A DNA stretch of 64,000 nt from the NCBI GenBank assembly GCA_902761225.1, contig CACWJQ010000002.1, positions 33,723-97,722 of the forward strand, read 5' to 3'. This stretch comes from an uncultured Lachnospiraceae bacterium. GTDB lineage: Bacteria; Bacillota; Clostridia; Lachnospirales; Lachnospiraceae. Shown one piece after another: positions 44,055 through 52,410 of this stretch; the first letter of the stretch is position 1, and each line of letters begins with the position of its first letter. The notes under the pieces were generated by a model. That model was not told the origin of the DNA. It did not search any database and was given only the letters and a program-made list of their open reading frames with translations. The position numbers and the translations under genes are program-made.

Positions 44055-44745
44055 GCTCATAACCCTTATATATCCTCTGAGGTGTCCTGTATGCGACAGA
44101 CCCGTGCGTCCTTTCGGATGCGAGATATGTTCGGACTGCCTTGGGAAACTGAAGGGGCTTAAATCCCCTTTTTGTGAAAAGTGCGGCAAGAAGATATCCG
44201 GACAGGGCTATATATGCGTGGATTGCGGAAGGGTGCACCATGTTTTTGACAGATGCAGGAGCGCATTCGAGTATGATACCGTAAAGGCGGCCATATACAG
44301 GTTTAAGTACCTGGGACGCAGGGAATATGCACATGGTTTTGCCGTGATGACACAGAAGATACTGGCTGATTATCTGGGCGGTATAAAACCGGATGCCATA
44401 GTGCCTGTGCCCCTGTCCGGGCAAAAAGAGAGGATAAGGGGATATAACCAGGCGGGGGAGTATGCCCGCGAGCTGTCAAAGCTGCTGGATATACCTCTTC
44501 TGGATGATGCTCTGGTGCGTGTCAGAAATACCGCTCCAATGAAGCTTCTGACCCCGCAGGAGAGGCTGAAAAATTTGAAAAATGCTTTTAAGAGCGGGCA
44601 AAATGTAGTAAAATCTAAAAGTATATTATTGGTTGACGATATATACACGACCGGCGCCACGATGGATGCGTGCGCAAAGGTTCTTTTTGATGCCGGGGCA
44701 GATTCCGTATACTGTATTGCACTGGCATCCGGAAAAGGCGTCTGA
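44002..44745 (+). CDS. comFC: ComF family protein (ComFC)
   Basis: 247 residues. An N-terminal double zinc-finger-like region (CPVCDRPV, CEICSDC, CEKCGKK, CVDCG) precedes a type I phosphoribosyltransferase domain with the PRPP loop ILLVDDIYTTGATMDAC near residue 210. ComFC helps process incoming single-stranded DNA in competent cells. No other competence genes are nearby. The ATG at 44002, with AAGGAAG upstream, lies inside recD2; the ATG at 44035 is an alternative. Confidence 0.92.
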   Translation: MTDTVRLLTGFMRQTADRLITLIYPLRCPVCDRPVRPFGCEICSDCLGKLKGLKSPFCEKCGKKISGQGYICVDCGRVHHVFDRCRSAFEYDTVKAAIYRFKYLGRREYAHGFAVMTQKILADYLGGIKPDAIVPVPLSGQKERIRGYNQAGEYARELSKLLDIPLLDDALVRVRNTAPMKLLTPQERLKNLKNAFKSGQNVVKSKSILLVDDIYTTGATMDACAKVLFDAGADSVYCIALASGKGV

Positions 44746-44761
44746 ACACGGAGGTGATCGG

Positions 44762-45175
44762 ATGAACTTAAGAAACTGTAAATCCTGCGGGAAGATATTC
44801 AATTATGTTCCCGGCCTGCCGCCGATATGTCCGGCGTGCAAGCAGGAACTGGAGAATAAGTTCAAAGAGGTCAAGCTTTACATAAGGGAACACAAGGGAG
44901 TAAGTATCACAGAGGTTGCCGAAGCCTGCAATGTGGACCCCCACCAGATAAAGCAGTGGCTCAGGGATGACAGACTCGAAGTGACGGATGATTCACCGTT
45001 GCTGCTGAACTGTGAGGGATGCGGTGCCAGGATAAGATCCGGCAGATTCTGCGATAAATGCAAAGCCTCAATGACCAATTCCTTCAACAGTATAGTCAAT
45101 TCCCATAAGGCTGCCCAGACACCTCAGACAAATGGGAAGAAATCGGAATCCAAGATGAGATTCCTTGATAACTGA
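44762..45175 (+). CDS. YvyF-like flagellar operon protein
   Basis: 137 residues. An N-terminal zinc ribbon (NCKSCGKIFNYV...CPACK) leads into a helix-turn-helix-like stretch (ITEVAEACNVDPHQIKQWL) and a second Cys pair group (CEGCGARI...CDKCK). It matches the TIGR03826/YvyF pattern, a protein found between comF and flgM in Bacillus and thought to regulate late flagellar genes. No flgM follows here. The ATG at 44762 has an unusually complete GGAGGTGATC; the longer open frame upstream is not used. Confidence 0.85.
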   Translation: MNLRNCKSCGKIFNYVPGLPPICPACKQELENKFKEVKLYIREHKGVSITEVAEACNVDPHQIKQWLRDDRLEVTDDSPLLLNCEGCGARIRSGRFCDKCKASMTNSFNSIVNSHKAAQTPQTNGKKSESKMRFLDN

Positions 45176-45195
45176 GAATGTGTACCGATATGGTG

Positions 45196-45237
45196 TAGCT
45201 GTCACTTACTACCGATCCCGGTATTAATTGACAGCTA
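45196..45237 (+). other. Long near-perfect hairpin downstream of the yvyF-like gene
   Basis: TAGCTGTCA (45196-45204) pairs with TGACAGCTA (45229-45237). Inside, TTA/TAA and TACCG/CGGTA continue the stem with two single C-T mismatches, around a four-base ATCC loop. There is no T tract. It may be a terminator acting without U run, a binding dyad, or a dispersed repeat. Confidence 0.6.
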
Positions 45238-45262
45238 TTAGGTTTGTATAACAGATACTGAT

Positions 45263-45646
45263 ATGCTCAATAAAGACAGGGTCATGCTCATGACCAGAAT
45301 GGCTTCATATGAAGCCGGCGAAGGAAAAAAACATATGGATGTCGTCAGGTTCTTCAAAGGCGACTATATCGCGGTCGGGATAATCAAGGCGATCATCTGT
45401 GCGACCCTTTCTTTCGGGCTGATCCTTGGGCTGTATATCTACTACAATTTCGATGTGTTCATGGCGAATATGTATGATATGGATATACTTGCTTTTGTCA
45501 AGGATATACTGATCAGGTATGCGTGGTTCACCGGTGTCTATGTGCTTATCACATATATCGTGTGCACCATCAGATATAACATATCCCGCCGTAAGCTCAA
45601 GAGGTATTTCAAGAACCTTAAGGTGCTTAAGCGGATGTATGATTGA
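45263..45646 (+). CDS. Small membrane protein of unknown function
   Basis: 127 residues with two hydrophobic helices (about 35-58 and 78-103), a basic cytoplasmic C-terminal tail (SRRKLKRYFKNLKVLKRMYD) and no recognised motif. ATGs at 45263, 45284 and 45290 are all possible. It lies 12 bases before a larger membrane protein and upstream of cdaA, so it probably belongs to that transcript. Function unknown. Confidence 0.55.
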   Translation: MLNKDRVMLMTRMASYEAGEGKKHMDVVRFFKGDYIAVGIIKAIICATLSFGLILGLYIYYNFDVFMANMYDMDILAFVKDILIRYAWFTGVYVLITYIVCTIRYNISRRKLKRYFKNLKVLKRMYD

Positions 45647-45658
45647 TAAGGGATTATT

Positions 45659-46672
45659 ATGACACAGCTTTTGGAAATCAGGGATAATATCAAGGTATTT
45701 TTCTCGAAATATGATATTTTCATCATTCCGTTCTTCAAGTTCCTTCTGGCACTGATCGCACTGCTCATGATCAATTCCAGACTTGGATATATGCAGAGAC
45801 TGGATAATAAGGGAATCGTTCTTATCGTTTCGCTGGCATGTTCGTTTCTTCCCACGGGAGCGATCCTCCTGTTCGGGAGTCTGTTCTCCATGGCTCATAT
45901 CTTTGCACTCTCACCCGAGGTTGCTCTTGTCGTGGTAGTGGTGTTCATGCTGATCTACCTGCTGTACCTGCGCTTTACTCCTTCGGAGTCTCTCTGCATT
46001 GTTGTGACTCCGATGCTGTTTGTTCTACATGTTCCCTATGTTGTTCCGGTTGTTATGGGACTTGTGGGAGGCCCTGCTTCTGCTCTTTCGGTTGTGTGCG
46101 GAGTCATTGTCTACTTCACGCTTCATGTAGTGACGCAGAATGCTGCCAATGTATCCGGAGATCTCTCGGATATCCTCGGACAGATCAGACTGATCATTGA
46201 TTCTCTTCTGGGTAATAAGCAGATGATGGTACTTGCGGCGGCCTTTGCCATAGTCACCATCGCTGTATATATCATCAGAAGACTTCCCATTGACCATTGC
46301 TGGACCATAGCCATGATCGCAGGTGCCGTGCTGAACCTCCTTATCGTTCTCATCGGCGGACTTGTGACAAAAGCGGGCTTTTCCTTCATTGCCATACTGC
46401 TTGGATCGATCCTTGCGGTCATTGTGGGCAAGGTGATAGAGTTCTTCCGGTTCTGTGTGGACTACACGCGGACGGAACGGGTCCAGTTTGAAGATGATGA
46501 ATATTACTACTACGTTAAGGCCGTTCCCAAGATGAACATCGCGGCACCGGACAGAAAGGTCAAGAATATAAACCGTTCCCACAGGAATCACAACGCCATA
46601 CGCGCAAGACAGCCTGAAGAGGAATATGAAGAAGAATACGAGGAAGAGTATTATCCGGAAGAGGACGTCTGA
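45659..46672 (+). CDS. Polytopic membrane protein upstream of cdaA, unknown function
   Basis: 337 residues with about eight hydrophobic helices between residues 20 and 275. A cytoplasmic tail of about 60 residues ends in a run of Glu and Tyr (EEEYEEEYEEEYY). I recall similar proteins next to cdaA in Lachnospiraceae, but no function is established to my knowledge. The position 23 bases before cdaA suggests a partner in cell-wall or c-di-AMP physiology (inference). Confidence 0.6.
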   Translation: MTQLLEIRDNIKVFFSKYDIFIIPFFKFLLALIALLMINSRLGYMQRLDNKGIVLIVSLACSFLPTGAILLFGSLFSMAHIFALSPEVALVVVVVFMLIYLLYLRFTPSESLCIVVTPMLFVLHVPYVVPVVMGLVGGPASALSVVCGVIVYFTLHVVTQNAANVSGDLSDILGQIRLIIDSLLGNKQMMVLAAAFAIVTIAVYIIRRLPIDHCWTIAMIAGAVLNLLIVLIGGLVTKAGFSFIAILLGSILAVIVGKVIEFFRFCVDYTRTERVQFEDDEYYYYVKAVPKMNIAAPDRKVKNINRSHRNHNAIRARQPEEEYEEEYEEEYYPEEDV

Positions 46673-46695
46673 CATTCCGGTGATCTGGTAGAAGG

Positions 46696-47568
46696 ATGCA
46701 GTTTATCGAAGAGACAATAGAATACCTGAAGAGCTTCGGTACCTACATCAGTACCATTGAGTGGCAGGATTATGCGGAGATCATCATCATCGCCGTGCTC
46801 CTTTATTACATGATGAGATGGATGCATAATACCAGAGCATGGTCCCTGATGAAGGGACTTGTTGTGATACTTGTCTTTATCATAATCGCCAATGTATTCC
46901 ATATGGACACCATTCTCTGGCTGTCCAGCAATATCCTGCAGTTTGCAGTCATAGCGCTTATCGTTGTGCTGCAGCCGGAACTCAGAAAGGCCCTTGAGAC
47001 TCTTGGAAAGAGCAACATAATCGGGGGACTGTTCTATTTTGTCCAGCAGAGCAATTACATGATGACCCTTTCTGAGAAGAGCATTGATGAGATTGCCAGA
47101 GCATGCTATCTGATGGGTGAAGAGAGGACCGGTGCCCTCATAGTCATTGAGAATCAGGAATCTCTTTCGAGGGTTGATGAGAGCGGTATCAAGGTGGATG
47201 CCGAGATCACATCCCAGCTTCTTCTCAATATTTTCAAGAAAAACACGCCTCTTCATGACGGAGCTGTCACTGTAAGACATAACCGTATCTCATGTGCGAC
47301 CTGTTATCTTCCCCTGACTTCTTCGATGTCTCTGAGCAAGGAGTTCGGAACAAGACACAGGGCCGGACTTGGTATTTCCGAAGAATCCGATGCGATCGTC
47401 ATCATAGTATCCGAAGAGACCGGAAGGATATCCGTTGCACGTGACGGTCAGCTTGAGAGGAATCTTTCAGAGACCTCTCTCAAGAGACTGCTTATGCACG
47501 CCTTCGGCGAGAACAACGAAGAGGCTGAAAAGCAGCAGGGCAAGATAAGGAGGCGCAGAAAATCATGA
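46696..47568 (+). CDS. cdaA: Diadenylate cyclase CdaA
   Basis: 290 residues. Three N-terminal helices (about 25-100) anchor it, and a DAC domain follows. It makes cyclic di-AMP from two ATP on the cytoplasmic side. The key DGA motif is at 188-190 and RHR at 220-222, both intact. The C-terminal 25 residues are basic. The gene overlaps cdaR by four bases, the conserved pair that in most Firmicutes precedes glmM; glmM is not here. c-di-AMP controls K+ uptake and wall homeostasis. Confidence 0.96.
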   Translation: MQFIEETIEYLKSFGTYISTIEWQDYAEIIIIAVLLYYMMRWMHNTRAWSLMKGLVVILVFIIIANVFHMDTILWLSSNILQFAVIALIVVLQPELRKALETLGKSNIIGGLFYFVQQSNYMMTLSEKSIDEIARACYLMGEERTGALIVIENQESLSRVDESGIKVDAEITSQLLLNIFKKNTPLHDGAVTVRHNRISCATCYLPLTSSMSLSKEFGTRHRAGLGISEESDAIVIIVSEETGRISVARDGQLERNLSETSLKRLLMHAFGENNEEAEKQQGKIRRRRKS

Positions 47569-48860
47569 AGATCCTGAAGAAGATCGGCGCTGTCCTGATC
47601 AACAATCTGTGGCTCAAGATACTTGCGGTTGCGATCGCTTTCATTGTCTGGATGATAGCCGCACAGATCAATAATCCTGTAAGTACGCATACATTCAGTA
47701 ATGTCAGGGTTACCCTTCTGGGTACGGATGTTCTGGAGAACGAGGGCAAGGTATATCAGATCCTGAACGGCTCCGATGTGGTGAAGGTGACGGTCAGAGC
47801 TCCTGAATCTGTTATAAGTACCATAACTGCGGCTGATATTTCTGCGGTTGCGGACCTTTCACAGATAACCGAGGACGGTACTGTTCCCATAGTCTATACA
47901 TTGGACAGGGCAGAGAGCATCACCTCGGACCGTAACGAGCTCCAGGTGCTCGTTGAGGAAAAGAAGACCAAATATGTGAACATCTATTATGAGATGGTAG
48001 GATCGGTCGGAGAGGGATGCGTCGCCGGAAGAGTCAATCTTGAGAGAAACAGGATCGAGGTATCCGGTCCTAAGTCCGCCGTTGACAGAGTTTCGTACGC
48101 ACAGGTGACCATCGATCTCGACGGAGCTGTTAAGACCATATCTGCGGACATGGAGGTGATCCTCTATGATGCTGATGGCCACAAGGTTGACAGTGAGAAT
48201 ATTGTAAAGCAGACGGATTATGTTACCACAACGGTTACGGTGCTTTCCACCAAGACTGTTCCGATCTATGCATCTGTAACGGGAGAACCTGCAGCCGGCT
48301 ATATCTATCCCGATGATATCGAGGTGTTCCCCGGTGTTATCACCATAGCGGGAGATACGGGTGTGCTTAATTCCATTTCCCGTATAGATATAACGGATCC
48401 CGTTGATATCGGCGGTAAGGACGAGAATGTATTTGCCAGCTATGATATTGAAAAGTACCTCCCTGCCGGGGTGTCCGTTGAGGAACAGGGTTTTGACGGT
48501 GAGGTAACTGTAATAGCATACATAGAGAAACTCGGAGTGAAGAGCATAAATCTTCCGGAATCAAGGATAAATCTCCTGAACATACCGGAAGGATACTCCG
48601 CCGATATAATCGAGGATGGCCCCATAGTGGTAAAGCTGAGCGGTCTCAGTGCCGAACTCAATGCCATCAGTTCAGAGTCCCTCATCGGAACGGCAGAGAT
48701 AGCAGCCAATAATTCCGAGAATATCTATATCGATGGTGAGGTCCTCATACTTGCGGTGAAGTTCAATCTGAGCGAGCATGTAAATGCTGAGCCTGTCTAT
48801 ATAAGAGTTCTGCTTACCGCAGATGCAGGTGAAGGTGCCGATACGGACGGCGATACCTGA
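47565..48860 (+). CDS. cdaR: CdaR, YbbR-domain regulator of CdaA
   Basis: 431 residues. One N-terminal helix (about 14-34, NLWLKILAVAIAFIVWM) and four or so YbbR repeats outside the membrane (for example EVSGPKSAVDRVSYAQVTIDL, CdaR-typical). CdaR binds CdaA and modulates its activity. It is translationally coupled to cdaA and ends with an acidic tail. A promoter for the next gene lies just after it, with only a weak hairpin between. Confidence 0.92.
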   Translation: MKILKKIGAVLINNLWLKILAVAIAFIVWMIAAQINNPVSTHTFSNVRVTLLGTDVLENEGKVYQILNGSDVVKVTVRAPESVISTITAADISAVADLSQITEDGTVPIVYTLDRAESITSDRNELQVLVEEKKTKYVNIYYEMVGSVGEGCVAGRVNLERNRIEVSGPKSAVDRVSYAQVTIDLDGAVKTISADMEVILYDADGHKVDSENIVKQTDYVTTTVTVLSTKTVPIYASVTGEPAAGYIYPDDIEVFPGVITIAGDTGVLNSISRIDITDPVDIGGKDENVFASYDIEKYLPAGVSVEEQGFDGEVTVIAYIEKLGVKSINLPESRINLLNIPEGYSADIIEDGPIVVKLSGLSAELNAISSESLIGTAEIAANNSENIYIDGEVLILAVKFNLSEHVNAEPVYIRVLLTADAGEGADTDGDT

Positions 48861-48896
48861 AAGGCGGACAGGGCTTTGCACCGGAGTGCGTTTTGA

Positions 48897-48926
48897 TTGA
48901 AAATATGCTCCTTTTTATGGTATTAT
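48897..48926 (+). promoter_or_regulatory. Promoter for the HPr gene
   Basis: TTGAAA (48897-48902) and TATTAT (48921-48926) are 18 bases apart, with TATGG just before the -10. The start codon is 81 bases downstream. Confidence 0.65.
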
Positions 48927-49006
48927 ATGGAGCAGAAGGATCTGAAATACAGGGGGATTTCCGGTATTGTTTTTAGGTCCGATATTGTTTGGGAAAGGGT
49001 ACGGAA

Positions 49007-49273
49007 ATGGTATCTCAGAAAGTATTGATCAAAAATCCCACCGGTCTTCATTTGAGACCTGCAGGGATACTTTGCAAGGAAGCAATGCAGTATAAGTCAC
49101 TGATAACCTTCAGGTTCGGAGATGATAATACGGCAAATGCAAAATCTGTCCTCAGTGTTCTTGGCGCCTGTATAAAGTGCGGTGATGAGATAGAGTTCGT
49201 ATGTGAGGGCGAAGACGAAGAGAAGGCTCTTGAGGCACTGGTTGCCGTTGTTGAGGGCGGACTCGGAGAGTGA
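49007..49273 (+). CDS. ptsH: HPr family phosphocarrier protein
   Basis: 88 residues. His15 and Arg17 in NPTGLHLRPAG are the phosphoenolpyruvate-dependent phosphorylation site. Ser47 in NAKSVLSVLG sits where HPr kinase acts, so both sugar uptake and catabolite control are possible. The sequence after Ser47 (GACIKCGDEI) differs somewhat from classical HPr. No ptsI adjoins. The ATG at 49007 follows AAAGGG; an in-frame TTG upstream is less likely. It has its own promoter and terminator. Confidence 0.92.
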   Translation: MVSQKVLIKNPTGLHLRPAGILCKEAMQYKSLITFRFGDDNTANAKSVLSVLGACIKCGDEIEFVCEGEDEEKALEALVAVVEGGLGE

Positions 49274-49295
49274 TATCCGGATATGTGATGCATGG

Positions 49296-49323
49296 CGGCA
49301 GGACCTGGTGTCCTGCCGTTTTT
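49296..49323 (+). terminator. Intrinsic terminator after ptsH
   Basis: CGGCAGGAC (49296-49304) pairs perfectly with GTCCTGCCG (49310-49318) around CTGGT, then TTTTT. Confidence 0.93.
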
Positions 49324-49338
49324 ATTTCCCTGTTTTTA

Positions 49339-49347
49339 TGGTATAAT
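49339..49347 (+). promoter_or_regulatory. Extended -10 promoter for the surface-polysaccharide cluster
   Basis: TGGTATAAT, with a perfect -10 at 49342-49347, lies just after the ptsH terminator and about 60 bases before the first glycosyltransferase. The same TATGGTATAAT core recurs before other genes in the window. Confidence 0.6.
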
Positions 49348-49405
49348 GTAACGGATTATTGACAGGTGCATTCCGCGCTGCGGATGCCCGGATCCGGAGG
49401 ATGAG

Positions 49406-50341
49406 ATGTCTGAGCTTACGGTTATAGTTCCATGCAAGAATGAAGAAGAGGCTATACCTCTTTTTTATGATGAACTGATAAGATGCACGGCATTTCTCGA
49501 AAAACGGAGCATCGCGCTAAAGGTCATATTTATTGATGACGGATCGGACGATGGAACTGTCAGTGTTGTAAGACAGCTCAACGAAAAGGATCCCAGAGTT
49601 CACCTTATCTCTTTTTCCAGAAACTTCGGCAAAGAGGCTGCGATGTATGCGGGACTTCAGGCTGCAGATTCCGATTATGCCGTTATAATGGATGCCGATC
49701 TTCAGGATCCCCCCGCACTTCTTGAGGAGATGTTCGGATATATAGATGAGGGATATGATTCCGTGGCTACGAGACGTGTCACGAGAAAAGGTGAACCTCC
49801 CATAAGGAGCTTTTTTGCCAGGAGGTTCTATAAGCTGATGAAGAAGCTGTCCGACACCGAGATCATGGACGGCGCAAGGGATTACAGACTCATGACAAGG
49901 CAGTTTGTGGATTCCGTGCTCGCCATGACGGAATATAACCGCTTCACAAAGGGTATATTCGGCTGGGTCGGATATGACACAAAATGGATCGATTACGAGA
50001 ATGTTGACAGGAGCGCAGGCAAGACCAAGTGGAGCTTCTGGGGACTTGTCATGTATTCGCTTGAGGGGATCACTGCATTTTCCACAAAGCCTCTTGTACT
50101 GAGTTCACTCATAGGGATCTTTTTCTGTATTCTGGCATTTCTGATGGTTATCTTTATAATCGTCAGGAGGCTTGTTTTCGGAGATCCCGTTGCAGGATGG
50201 GCAAGTACTGTTACCATAATAGTATTTGTAAGCGGTGTTCAGTTTTTCTGTACCGGAATACTCGGTCAGTATATTGCCAAGGCTTATCTTGAAGTCAAGG
50301 AACGTCCTCTTTATCTTAAAAATGAGAAAAACTGCTTTTGA
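49406..50341 (+). CDS. Membrane glycosyltransferase, GtrB/DPM type
   Basis: 311 residues. A family 2 domain (about 1-230) with VIVPCKNEEE, IFIDDGSDDGT and VIMDADLQDPP (DxD) is followed by two membrane helices near 235-260 and 272-296. Such enzymes move a sugar onto undecaprenyl phosphate in the cytoplasm for later use outside. GGAGG precedes the ATG. It heads the polysaccharide cluster and lies 13 bases before two membrane proteins that could use its product. Confidence 0.9.
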   Translation: MSELTVIVPCKNEEEAIPLFYDELIRCTAFLEKRSIALKVIFIDDGSDDGTVSVVRQLNEKDPRVHLISFSRNFGKEAAMYAGLQAADSDYAVIMDADLQDPPALLEEMFGYIDEGYDSVATRRVTRKGEPPIRSFFARRFYKLMKKLSDTEIMDGARDYRLMTRQFVDSVLAMTEYNRFTKGIFGWVGYDTKWIDYENVDRSAGKTKWSFWGLVMYSLEGITAFSTKPLVLSSLIGIFFCILAFLMVIFIIVRRLVFGDPVAGWASTVTIIVFVSGVQFFCTGILGQYIAKAYLEVKERPLYLKNEKNCF

Positions 50342-50354
50342 CAGGTGAAGTCTG

Positions 50355-51359
50355 ATGGCTAAAACGGTTCTTCTTATACTCTTTCTGATATTGATCGCCT
50401 TTTTTTCCGGAAGGACTCTGATGCTTGCATCGAATCTGTTTTCCGGAAAAAGAACGGACTTCTTTTCTTCGTTCTCCATCGGTACGCTGATGGTGATCCT
50501 CATTTCCTTTGTATCGCATTTTATTACCCTGACCCGGACCTCACTCCTTGGAGATGAGAAGCGCCTGTGCGGGATCATCATTGTGGCACTCATGACGGTG
50601 AGTTATTTTGCATTTGTGGTACTTACCGTTGTGACCGGCAAGAGAAAAAAAGAAGATGAAAATGCCGGAAAGAAAGCCGCAGGTTCTGCCAGGGGGTGGG
50701 TATTCTTTTGTATCGCGGCAGTGCTCTCGATACTCTGTTTTATGACGGTCGTGTCAGGAAAGCGTATAAATTCCCTCGGCGATGAAACTCTGGAAACGGT
50801 GGTAAGCTTCCTTGACAGGGATGCCATGTATTCGGCAGACCCTCTTACGGGAATGCCCTACAGGGAGGGACTTCCCGGAAAGCAGAAGATCCTGTGCCTT
50901 CCCGGAATGTATGCCGTGATGGCAAGCGCCTTTGGGACTTCGCCTGAGGTTCTGGTGCATAAGGTTATGCCGGGATTCTGGTTCGTGGCGGGTCTGGTCT
51001 CCATGATAGCCCTGTCCGGTGCGGTTTTTCGCGTAAGTGCGGACGGACTGTTTAAGAGATCTGTTTTTATCGCATCCGGGATACTTTTCATATACGCTTC
51101 AGATCTCTCGCTCTATTCGCAGGGTTTTGCTGTCCTTTCATCCATGTGGACAGGTACAGCCATAAGAATATGGGTGCTCGTGCCTGTGCTGCTGTTTCTT
51201 CTTTTTGAGAAAAAATACATCATGGCACTGCTTCCTGTTGCGTGCGAAGCCTTTATCTGCAGGACCGTTTACGGTGTAGGATTTCTGGCATGCATATATG
51301 CGGGCTGGATCCTTGTAAGCCTGATCATGGGGAGGGTGAAATGTTCAAAAGCCTCGTGA
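50355..51359 (+). CDS. Polytopic membrane protein, possible sugar transferase (first part)
   Basis: 334 residues with about eight hydrophobic helices. An extracytoplasmic loop between the third and later helices contains GDETLETVVSF and MYSADPLTGMPYREGLPGK. I cannot assign a family with confidence; it resembles the membrane half of large surface-sugar transferases found next to GtrB-like enzymes. The last 19 bases overlap the next gene, which continues with more helices in another frame. Together they equal the size of one typical protein, so they may be halves of one function. Confidence 0.5.
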   Translation: MAKTVLLILFLILIAFFSGRTLMLASNLFSGKRTDFFSSFSIGTLMVILISFVSHFITLTRTSLLGDEKRLCGIIIVALMTVSYFAFVVLTVVTGKRKKEDENAGKKAAGSARGWVFFCIAAVLSILCFMTVVSGKRINSLGDETLETVVSFLDRDAMYSADPLTGMPYREGLPGKQKILCLPGMYAVMASAFGTSPEVLVHKVMPGFWFVAGLVSMIALSGAVFRVSADGLFKRSVFIASGILFIYASDLSLYSQGFAVLSSMWTGTAIRIWVLVPVLLFLLFEKKYIMALLPVACEAFICRTVYGVGFLACIYAGWILVSLIMGRVKCSKAS

Positions 51360-52297
51360 TGGATTCAATCGTACATTTGAGAGAGTGCATTCTGATCAAT
51401 GCATCCGTTGTCGTGTCGCTGGCTCTCGGGGCGGCATATCTTAAGATTGCAGGTAAAAGAGCGGATGGAGGAATAAGGGTATTCTATATCTGTGCTGTCC
51501 TTGCAGCTATAGCATCGCTCTGCCCTGTGACCAATGCCATACTGAGGATGATCACAGGAACATATTATGATGCTCCCGATATGTGGACCATGGTTCCTCT
51601 CATTCCTCTAGGGGCTGTGATGTGTGCTGCACTTGCCGGGGAGGTTGCCGCCGGTCTGAAGGCTGATAAGGAAAGTACCTCTTCTGAAACTCAGAAAAAA
51701 ATGACTGAAGAAGCTGATATTGTTAAAGGCGGAAAGCTTAATGTCCGGGGTGTAAGGATGGCGGCCGGTGCGCTCCTTGTTGCAGCTTCGATCCTCGTTT
51801 GCGGGAGTCTTGGAAAGCCTCGGGAACAGACCCCGGGACGGCCTGAGAATTCATGTGAGATTGAAAGGGTGATCGCTGAGATGGTTTATGAGAAGAAACT
51901 TCTTGGCGGTGCCGAACAGGTCATACTTGCTCCTGATGATATGATCGCATATCTGCATACCTGTTCGGGGAATGCCATTACTTTATACGGACGTGATATG
52001 TGGGATGGGAGACTTACCAAGAACAGATACGGTCAGTATTCTCCCGAACTTATATCCATTCATGATGATATGCTCAGGATAATGGCCGGAGAGAATGTGG
52101 CTGCGGGTGATCTGTGCAGAAGGGCTTTTGAACAGGGGGCTACGGTTGTGATCCTCCCTCTCGGCGGATATGATGGATCTTCTATTGTGGAAGCCGGATA
52201 TGAGATATTGTATTTTTCTACTTCTGCGGATGAAGAGAATCCTCTTCCCGGGTATATACTGGTCACGAAGGACGGCTTTGTTCTGACCTCACGATAA
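51341..52297 (+). CDS. Membrane protein, possible second part of the 50355 protein
   Basis: 318 residues. Three hydrophobic helices lie in about 12-100 and another in about 137-157, followed by a soluble, probably extracytoplasmic, domain (about 165-318) containing VILAPDDMIAYLHT and ATVVILPLGGYDG. The ATG at 51341 has a good GGAGGGTGA, and its frame is open further upstream, which allows either coupled translation or an old frameshift. Function unknown; assembly or transfer of surface sugars is an inference from neighbours. Confidence 0.5.
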   Translation: MFKSLVMDSIVHLRECILINASVVVSLALGAAYLKIAGKRADGGIRVFYICAVLAAIASLCPVTNAILRMITGTYYDAPDMWTMVPLIPLGAVMCAALAGEVAAGLKADKESTSSETQKKMTEEADIVKGGKLNVRGVRMAAGALLVAASILVCGSLGKPREQTPGRPENSCEIERVIAEMVYEKKLLGGAEQVILAPDDMIAYLHTCSGNAITLYGRDMWDGRLTKNRYGQYSPELISIHDDMLRIMAGENVAAGDLCRRAFEQGATVVILPLGGYDGSSIVEAGYEILYFSTSADEENPLPGYILVTKDGFVLTSR

Positions 52298-52410
52298 GTA
52301 TGCAATCTGCAAATGCATATCATTTGATGATATAAATGGCGATGATCGTTCGGGGGCTGCAGACGCCGGGCCGTATCATTGATAAGAGTTTTATATTATA
52401 CGTGGTAAAT

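Noticed and set aside
45228-45252. Sigma-A promoter (TTGACA with TATAAC) before the gene at 45263
   Set aside because: The two hexamers are only 13 bases apart, and TTGACA is part of the hairpin's 3' arm.
45305-45898. Minus-strand open frame across the two membrane-protein genes
   Set aside because: Highly charged antisense product with no ribosome site, opposite two plausible membrane proteins.
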